From UBA4742 sp002403895 (lineage in GTDB: Bacteria; Actinomycetota; Acidimicrobiia; Acidimicrobiales; Acidimicrobilacustridaceae): 64,000 bases of DNA. A program made the position numbers and the translations under genes. How positions within the stretch are numbered: position 1 is the first letter of the stretch; every line of letters starts with the position of its first letter. The stretch is from contig DAISGD010000007.1 of the NCBI GenBank assembly GCA_036823295.1, forward strand, positions 1 to 64,000. Reading direction: 5' to 3'. This document shows, piece by piece, positions 59,830 through 64,000 of this stretch. The notes beneath the pieces are model-generated. The model saw only the letters and a program-made list of their open reading frames with translations. It did no database searches and was not told where the DNA came from.

Positions 59830-61491
59830 TCAGGCCTCCATCACGACGGGCACGATCATGGGCTTGCGCTTCGTCTGATCGCTGACGAACTTCCCGGCGG
59901 CGCGGCGCACCTGGCGTTGGAGGCTCTCGATGTCCCCCGCGCCCCGATCGAAGGACTGCTTCACCGCGTCGCGAACGACGATCTCGCATTGTTCGAGTAG
60001 GTCCTCGGCCTCGGCCTCGTAGATCCACCCCCGGGTGATGACCTCCGGGCCGGTGAGGATGGCGCCGGACTTCACGTCGACGCCGACGATCACCACCACC
60101 ACACCTTCCTCGGCCAGCACCCGCCGGTCGCGGAGAACACCATGACCCACGTCGCCCACGATGCCATCCACGAACAGGTAGCCGGCCGGGACCCGGGCGT
60201 GCGGCTTGATACCCTTCTTGGTCAGCCGGACCTGGTCGCCGTCCTCGCAGATCATGATGCGGTCGGCGTCCATGCCCATGGCCGAGGCGATCCGGGCGTG
60301 CGACACCAGGTGGCGGTACTCGCCGTGCACCGGGATGAACCACTCGGGACGGGCGATGGAGTGGAACGTCTTGAGCTCGTCGGCCTTGGCGTGGCCGGTG
60401 GCGTGCACATCCTCGATGCCGGAGTGCACCACCTCGGCGCCGAGCCGGAACAACCCGTCGATCACCTTGGACACGTTGGACTCATTGCCGGGGATGGGAT
60501 GGGAGCTCATGATGACGGTGTCACCAGAACCGAGCTTGATCCACTTGTTCTCGTTGGCCGCCATGCGGGCCAGGGCCGACATGGGCTCGCCCTGCGAACC
60601 GGTAGAGATGAGGCAGACGGAGGCCGGGTCGAGATCGCGGATGTCCTCGATGTCCAACAGCTTGTTCTCAGGGATGCTCAGCAGACCCATCTCCCGGGCC
60701 AGGCGCATGTTCTTCTTCATGGACATGCCCATGGTGGCGATCACCCTGCCGTGGGCCAAGGCGGCATCGGCAATCTGCTGAACCCGATGCACGTGGCTGG
60801 CGAAGCAGGCCGTGATGATGCGCTTGCCCTCGTGCTCGTGGAACAGGTCGTAGAGCACCTTGCCCACCGAGCTCTCCGAGCGCGACGTCCCCTTCTGGTC
60901 GGCGTTGGTGGAATCGGCCAGCAGGAGGCGGATGCCGAACTGGTCGGCCAGCGAGCCGACCCGAGCCAGATCGGTGAGGCGGCCGTCGACCGGCGTCATG
61001 TCCAGCTTGAAGTCCCCGGTGTGGAGGATCACCCCTTGGGGCGTGTGGAACGCGGTGGCGAAACCATGGGGAACCGAATGGGTGACCGGGATGAACTCCA
61101 CGTCGAAAGGACCGATCATCCGCCGCTCACCGTCGGACACGGGGATCAGCTCGGTGCGGTCGAGGAGGCCCGCCTCCTCGATGCGGTTGCGGGCCAGACC
61201 CAGGGTGAGGGCCGAGCCGTAAATGGGAAACGAAAGGTCACGCAGCAGGTACGACAGCGCACCGTGATGGTCCTCGTGGCCGTGGGTGACGATGCACCCC
61301 TCCACCCGATCGGCGTTGTCGCGCAGGTAGGTGAAGTCGGGCAGGACGAGGTCGATGCCGAGCATGTCGACGTCGGGGAACATGAGCCCGCAGTCCAGGA
61401 TCATGATGCGGCCGCCGAGCTCGATACAGGCACAGTTGCGGCCGATCTCGCCCAGGCCTCCTAGGAAGGTGATCTTGACGTCGTCAGCCAC
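59830..61491 (-). CDS. rnj: Ribonuclease J
   Basis: 553 residues from GTG 61491, overlapping the dapA stop by 8 bp. Metallo-beta-lactamase motif HGHEDH (~residues 71-76), the HTGDFK and later PVHGEYRH motifs, and the beta-CASP features GSQGEPMSAL and SSHPIPGNE. 5'-to-3' exo- and endonuclease for mRNA decay and rRNA processing. The dapA-rnj order is conserved in many actinobacteria. Confidence 0.96.
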   Translation of the reverse strand: MADDVKITFLGGLGEIGRNCACIELGGRIMILDCGLMFPDVDMLGIDLVLPDFTYLRDNADRVEGCIVTHGHEDHHGALSYLLRDLSFPIYGSALTLGLARNRIEEAGLLDRTELIPVSDGERRMIGPFDVEFIPVTHSVPHGFATAFHTPQGVILHTGDFKLDMTPVDGRLTDLARVGSLADQFGIRLLLADSTNADQKGTSRSESSVGKVLYDLFHEHEGKRIITACFASHVHRVQQIADAALAHGRVIATMGMSMKKNMRLAREMGLLSIPENKLLDIEDIRDLDPASVCLISTGSQGEPMSALARMAANENKWIKLGSGDTVIMSSHPIPGNESNVSKVIDGLFRLGAEVVHSGIEDVHATGHAKADELKTFHSIARPEWFIPVHGEYRHLVSHARIASAMGMDADRIMICEDGDQVRLTKKGIKPHARVPAGYLFVDGIVGDVGHGVLRDRRVLAEEGVVVVIVGVDVKSGAILTGPEVITRGWIYEAEAEDLLEQCEIVVRDAVKQSFDRGAGDIESLQRQVRRAAGKFVSDQTKRKPMIVPVVMEA

Positions 61492-62365
61492 GAAGGACCC
61501 CCAGCACGTCGAGCGCCCGTTGTTCGAGACCCACGGGCGCCGGCCCGATCGGCAACCGGCACTGCCCGGCCGGTCGTCCCAGCGCCCGCAGCATGGCCTT
61601 GGCCGGGATGGGATTCGGGGTGAGGTCACCTGACTCGAAGTCGTAGGACTCGAGCAGGGCGACGTTGATCTCGGCCGCCTTGGTGTGGTCCCCTCGCTCG
61701 AAGGCCTCGATCATGGCGCTCATCTCGGGGGCGGCCCAATGGGCGGCCACGCTGATGACGCCCACGGCCCCCACCGCCATCATGGGCAGGGTCATGGCAT
61801 CGTCTCCGGAATACACGTAGAAGTCCTCAGGGGTGTCGGCCACCGTACGGGCCGTTTCGGCGGGGTTTCCCGCAGCGTCTTTCAATCCAACGATATTGGG
61901 CACCTCGGCCGCCAGACGCACCAGGATCTCGTGACCGATCTTGCGACTGGAACGGATGGGGATGTCATAGAGCACGACCGGGAGATCGGTGGCCGCCGCC
62001 ACCGCCCGGAAGTGGGCCTCGATGCCGGCCTGCGGCGGGCGGTTGTAATAGGGGGTGACCACCAGCACGCCGTCGAGCCCGGCCTTGGCCGCCTGGGCCG
62101 TCAACCCTGCGGCATGGGCCGTGTCGTTGGTGCCGCTGCCGGCGATGACCGGCACGGCGACGGCGGCCCGGACGGCCCGCCACACCTCGACCTGTTCGTC
62201 ATCGGTGAGCACGGATGCCTCGCCCGTCGAGCCGGTCACCACCAGCGCGTCGTTGCCTTGGCCGACCAACCATTCGGCCAGCTCGGCCGCGCCCTCGAGA
62301 TCGATGGCGCCTTCCGCGTCGAAGGGCGTGACCATGGCGGTGATCACCGGACCGAAGCGGGTCAT
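61484..62365 (-). CDS. dapA: 4-hydroxy-tetrahydrodipicolinate synthase
   Basis: 293 residues from ATG 62365 with GAGGAGG upstream, overlapping the previous stop as ATGA. TIM barrel with the Schiff-base Lys in VGLKDAAG and catalytic Tyr in LYDIP, plus VTGSTGEAS with substrate-binding Thr. Condenses pyruvate with aspartate semialdehyde, the committed step of DAP/lysine synthesis. The other dap genes are at 34.4-41.4 kb. Confidence 0.96.
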   Translation of the reverse strand: MTRFGPVITAMVTPFDAEGAIDLEGAAELAEWLVGQGNDALVVTGSTGEASVLTDDEQVEVWRAVRAAVAVPVIAGSGTNDTAHAAGLTAQAAKAGLDGVLVVTPYYNRPPQAGIEAHFRAVAAATDLPVVLYDIPIRSSRKIGHEILVRLAAEVPNIVGLKDAAGNPAETARTVADTPEDFYVYSGDDAMTLPMMAVGAVGVISVAAHWAAPEMSAMIEAFERGDHTKAAEINVALLESYDFESGDLTPNPIPAKAMLRALGRPAGQCRLPIGPAPVGLEQRALDVLGVLRG

Positions 62366-63018
62366 GAGATTGCCTCCTCGGGGGGCGTCGACCGTTCCGC
62401 GCCGCGCTCGATCCCGAGCGTGGCCAGCAGGTTCTCGTGGAGCTCGAACCACACCGTGTGGTACGAGTCGACGGTGGGCTTGGTGAACCACTCACCGTCG
62501 CCCCCCTGCACCTTGGCCAGGGCGGAAGAGAGGCGGGGGCCGTAGCCACCCAAACGGGCGAGGCTCTCAGCCAGGTCAGTCAGTACCGGCTGGATGGTGG
62601 CGTCGATGTCGGCCAGTTCGGCCACCACGGAGGCGTCGTGCACGGGATCGGCGTGGTCGTTCACCACCTGGGCCCCGTCGACGTCGCGCAGCTGCCAGGC
62701 GGTGCAGACATCGAGCAGGCGTTGGTTCACCGCCAAGAATCGTTCGTACGCGGCACCGACGGCGTCGCGCCCGCCGAGGTGGTCCATCTCGGCGGCGAGC
62801 AGATGCTCGCCCTCGGTCCGACCCTCCGGGGTCAACATCCATCCGGTCATGCGTCCGTCGCGGAAGAGGGCCAGGCCCCGCTCGGCGCAGGAGTCCAGGC
62901 GGCTGGCGACCTCGGCTTCGGGGAGCCCGGCGGCCTCGGCGACAACAGCCGCGGGGGCGAACGACCGCAAGCGCAGGCCGAGCAACACCAACACGTCGGG
63001 GTCCGAGGGGTACGGCAT
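62362..63018 (-). CDS. Winged-helix, MarR-like protein of unknown role
   Basis: 218 residues from ATG 63018. The N-terminal ~70 residues form a winged helix (APAAVVAEAAGLPEAEVASR, ALFRDGRMTGWMLTPEGR). The C-terminal helical domain has VNQRLLDVCTAWQLRD, the NDHADPVHD motif and FTKPTVDSYHTVWFELHE. Proteins of this kind are found across actinobacteria, usually annotated as MarR-like regulators. It is coupled to dapA by ATGA, so it may act on DAP synthesis. That is inference. Confidence 0.75.
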   Translation of the reverse strand: MPYPSDPDVLVLLGLRLRSFAPAAVVAEAAGLPEAEVASRLDSCAERGLALFRDGRMTGWMLTPEGRTEGEHLLAAEMDHLGGRDAVGAAYERFLAVNQRLLDVCTAWQLRDVDGAQVVNDHADPVHDASVVAELADIDATIQPVLTDLAESLARLGGYGPRLSSALAKVQGGDGEWFTKPTVDSYHTVWFELHENLLATLGIERGAERSTPPEEAIS

Positions 63019-63067
63019 TGCCGTCAATCCTACTTCCCCCGCCCTCAGGCCCCGTTCCGGGGTGCGC

Positions 63068-63226
63068 TCAAGCCAGGCGGGTCCCGACCGCGGCGATCAC
63101 GCGGTCGACGACACCGGGCGGAGCCACTGCCAGGAACAAGAACGGCTCGATGAGCTCCAACTCCATCAGCTGAGGACCGGCCCCGGCCGGCGAGACCATG
63201 TCGACCCGGGCATACAGCACCCTGGT
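63068..63226 (-). pseudogene. ATP-grasp protein remnant, C-terminus only
   Basis: A minus-strand frame encodes RVLYARVDMV, then LMELELIEPFLFL and GVVDRVIAAVGTRLA before TGA (63068-63070). This is the last ~50 residues of an ATP-grasp domain (the MELELIEP motif holds magnesium ligands). Nothing upstream of it remains. The frame is continuous with nothing but the TetR fragment's DNA, which is in another frame. Confidence 0.8.
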
Positions 63227-63359
63227 GCCGGTAAACCGTGGCCCGGGACAATCCCGCCTCCTGGGCGACGTCCTCGAGCCTGGTCTTGGCCAGCCCTGAC
63301 CGCTCCACGCACGCCACCGCGGCGGCCAGGATGCGGGTGCGGGTGTCGGCCTCGGTCAC
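63227..63359 (-). pseudogene. TetR regulator remnant, helix-turn-helix only
   Basis: From GTG 63359, overlapping the SURF1 stop as GTGA. Encodes a canonical TetR N-terminus with TRTRILAAAVACVERSGLAK and LEDVAQEAGLSRATVYR, ending at the point where the next helix (usually YFP...) should begin. Beyond ~63227 the sequence is ATP-grasp coding in another frame. The ligand domain is missing. Confidence 0.85.
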
Positions 63360-64000
63360 GGCCCGACCGACGTGGACGCCTCAGCCGTCTCGGCCGGGGG
63401 CGACCCGACCACGGCGTCGCCGGAGCCGCCGGAAGGGGCGTTGTTCGAGTCGGCCGCGCGCTCGTCGGCGACGGCCCGCTCGGCGCGCTCGACCCCCTTG
63501 TCCCGGGCCCGGCGGCGCAGCAGGAGCGGGTAGACGATGACGGTGAGGGTGGCGAAGATCAGCCATTGGCCGGCGTAGTTGAGGTGAGGACCGTCGCCCA
63601 GTTCCGGCGTTGGCACCGGCTCAGGCAGGGGGCCGGACTGCGGTGGCGCGGAGGAGCGGAGGCTCACGTACACCGGGTAGAGCTGGTACGGCAGCTGGTG
63701 TTGGTACCGCGTCAGATCGACCCGTGACAACGTGTGCAGCACGCCATCGGCGGGGTCGTAGGGCCCCGACTCGCGGTTCTGGGTGCTCATGAGCAGACCG
63801 GTGACGCTCACCGTCCCGCTGGGCGGCGCGAACTCGTCGAGAGAGGAGTTCTCGTCGATGGCGTAGGGCACCCAGCCCCGATTGACGGCCACTGCGCTCT
63901 GGCCGTCGGTGCTGACCAGCGGGGTGATCAGCCACCAACCGGGATCGCTGCTGTTGCGGGTGCGGTTTCGGATCAGGATCTGATTGGCGGAGTCGTAATG
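63356..64000 (-). CDS. SURF1 family protein, 5' end outside the window
   Basis: At least 214 residues, with the N-terminal part beyond base 64000. SURF1 features: YDSANQILIRNRT, PGWWLITPLV, VNRGWVPY and the late LNYAGQWLIFATLTVIVYPL, the second transmembrane helix. A ~55-residue acidic/Ser-rich cytoplasmic C-terminus follows. Assists assembly of heme-copper cytochrome oxidase in the membrane, so the organism probably respires aerobically. Confidence 0.9.
   Translation of the reverse strand, partial: HYDSANQILIRNRTRNSSDPGWWLITPLVSTDGQSAVAVNRGWVPYAIDENSSLDEFAPPSGTVSVTGLLMSTQNRESGPYDPADGVLHTLSRVDLTRYQHQLPYQLYPVYVSLRSSAPPQSGPLPEPVPTPELGDGPHLNYAGQWLIFATLTVIVYPLLLRRRARDKGVERAERAVADERAADSNNAPSGGSGDAVVGSPPAETAEASTSVGP

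Overview
The window is a stretch of a GC-rich actinobacterial chromosome (Actinomycetota). Several things seen here support that: a LexA gene divergent from a LysM cell-division suppressor followed by nrdR, a biotin synthase followed by a BsaP-like small protein, an AhpE-type peroxiredoxin, a mycothiol-dependent isomerase family member, and frequent GTG starts with 4-bp ATGA/GTGA gene overlaps. A deep branch such as Acidimicrobiia is plausible, but that is inference. Four runs of N (10 bases at 11913, 100 bases at 13553, 27249 and 50765) show a scaffolded draft or metagenome assembly. At least one join (11859-12177) is demonstrably wrong.

The left third (1-27 kb) is a mixed set of single genes on both strands: membrane proteins, a glutathione peroxidase, a PhyH-type dioxygenase, Lgt, an acyl-CoA dehydrogenase, a four-PAS diguanylate cyclase, short-chain dehydrogenases, a DEAD-box helicase, a Nudix hydrolase, an enoyl-CoA hydratase, a MOSC protein, a P450 with its ferredoxin, and a GH3 glycosidase. 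Broken genes are frequent here: a CPT-like kinase cut at its 3' half and a TetR gene reduced to its C-terminus.

The middle (27-50 kb) is a conserved housekeeping block. A B12-dependent ribonucleotide reductase (nrdJ) has a clear promoter and two NrdR-type boxes. The LysM suppressor and nrdR lie back to back with lexA, with four LexA-type boxes between them. Then, on the minus strand in transcription order, come miaB, a degenerate kinase, miaA, dapF, hflX, dapC, two envelope proteins, dapD and dapE. With dapA at 61.5 kb this gives most of the succinylase route to diaminopimelate and lysine (dapB is not here). recA, with a LexA box inside its promoter spacer, lies upstream of miaB. A rimO-pgsA-cinA run precedes it.

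The right end (50-64 kb) carries ftsK, a small catalase, bioB-bsaP, a cupredoxin, a GT-C-like membrane protein, and a minus-strand run of a winged-helix protein, dapA, RNase J, a GT2 glycosyltransferase and a methyltransferase. A TetR fragment abuts an ATP-grasp C-terminus out of frame at 63.2 kb, next to a SURF1 gene that runs off the window.

I found no tRNA, rRNA, CRISPR array, prophage or complete insertion sequence, and no clearly new multi-gene system. The strongest observations are the two regulatory circuits (LexA, NrdR), the chimeric join, several gene remnants, and two multi-branched inverted repeats of unknown role.
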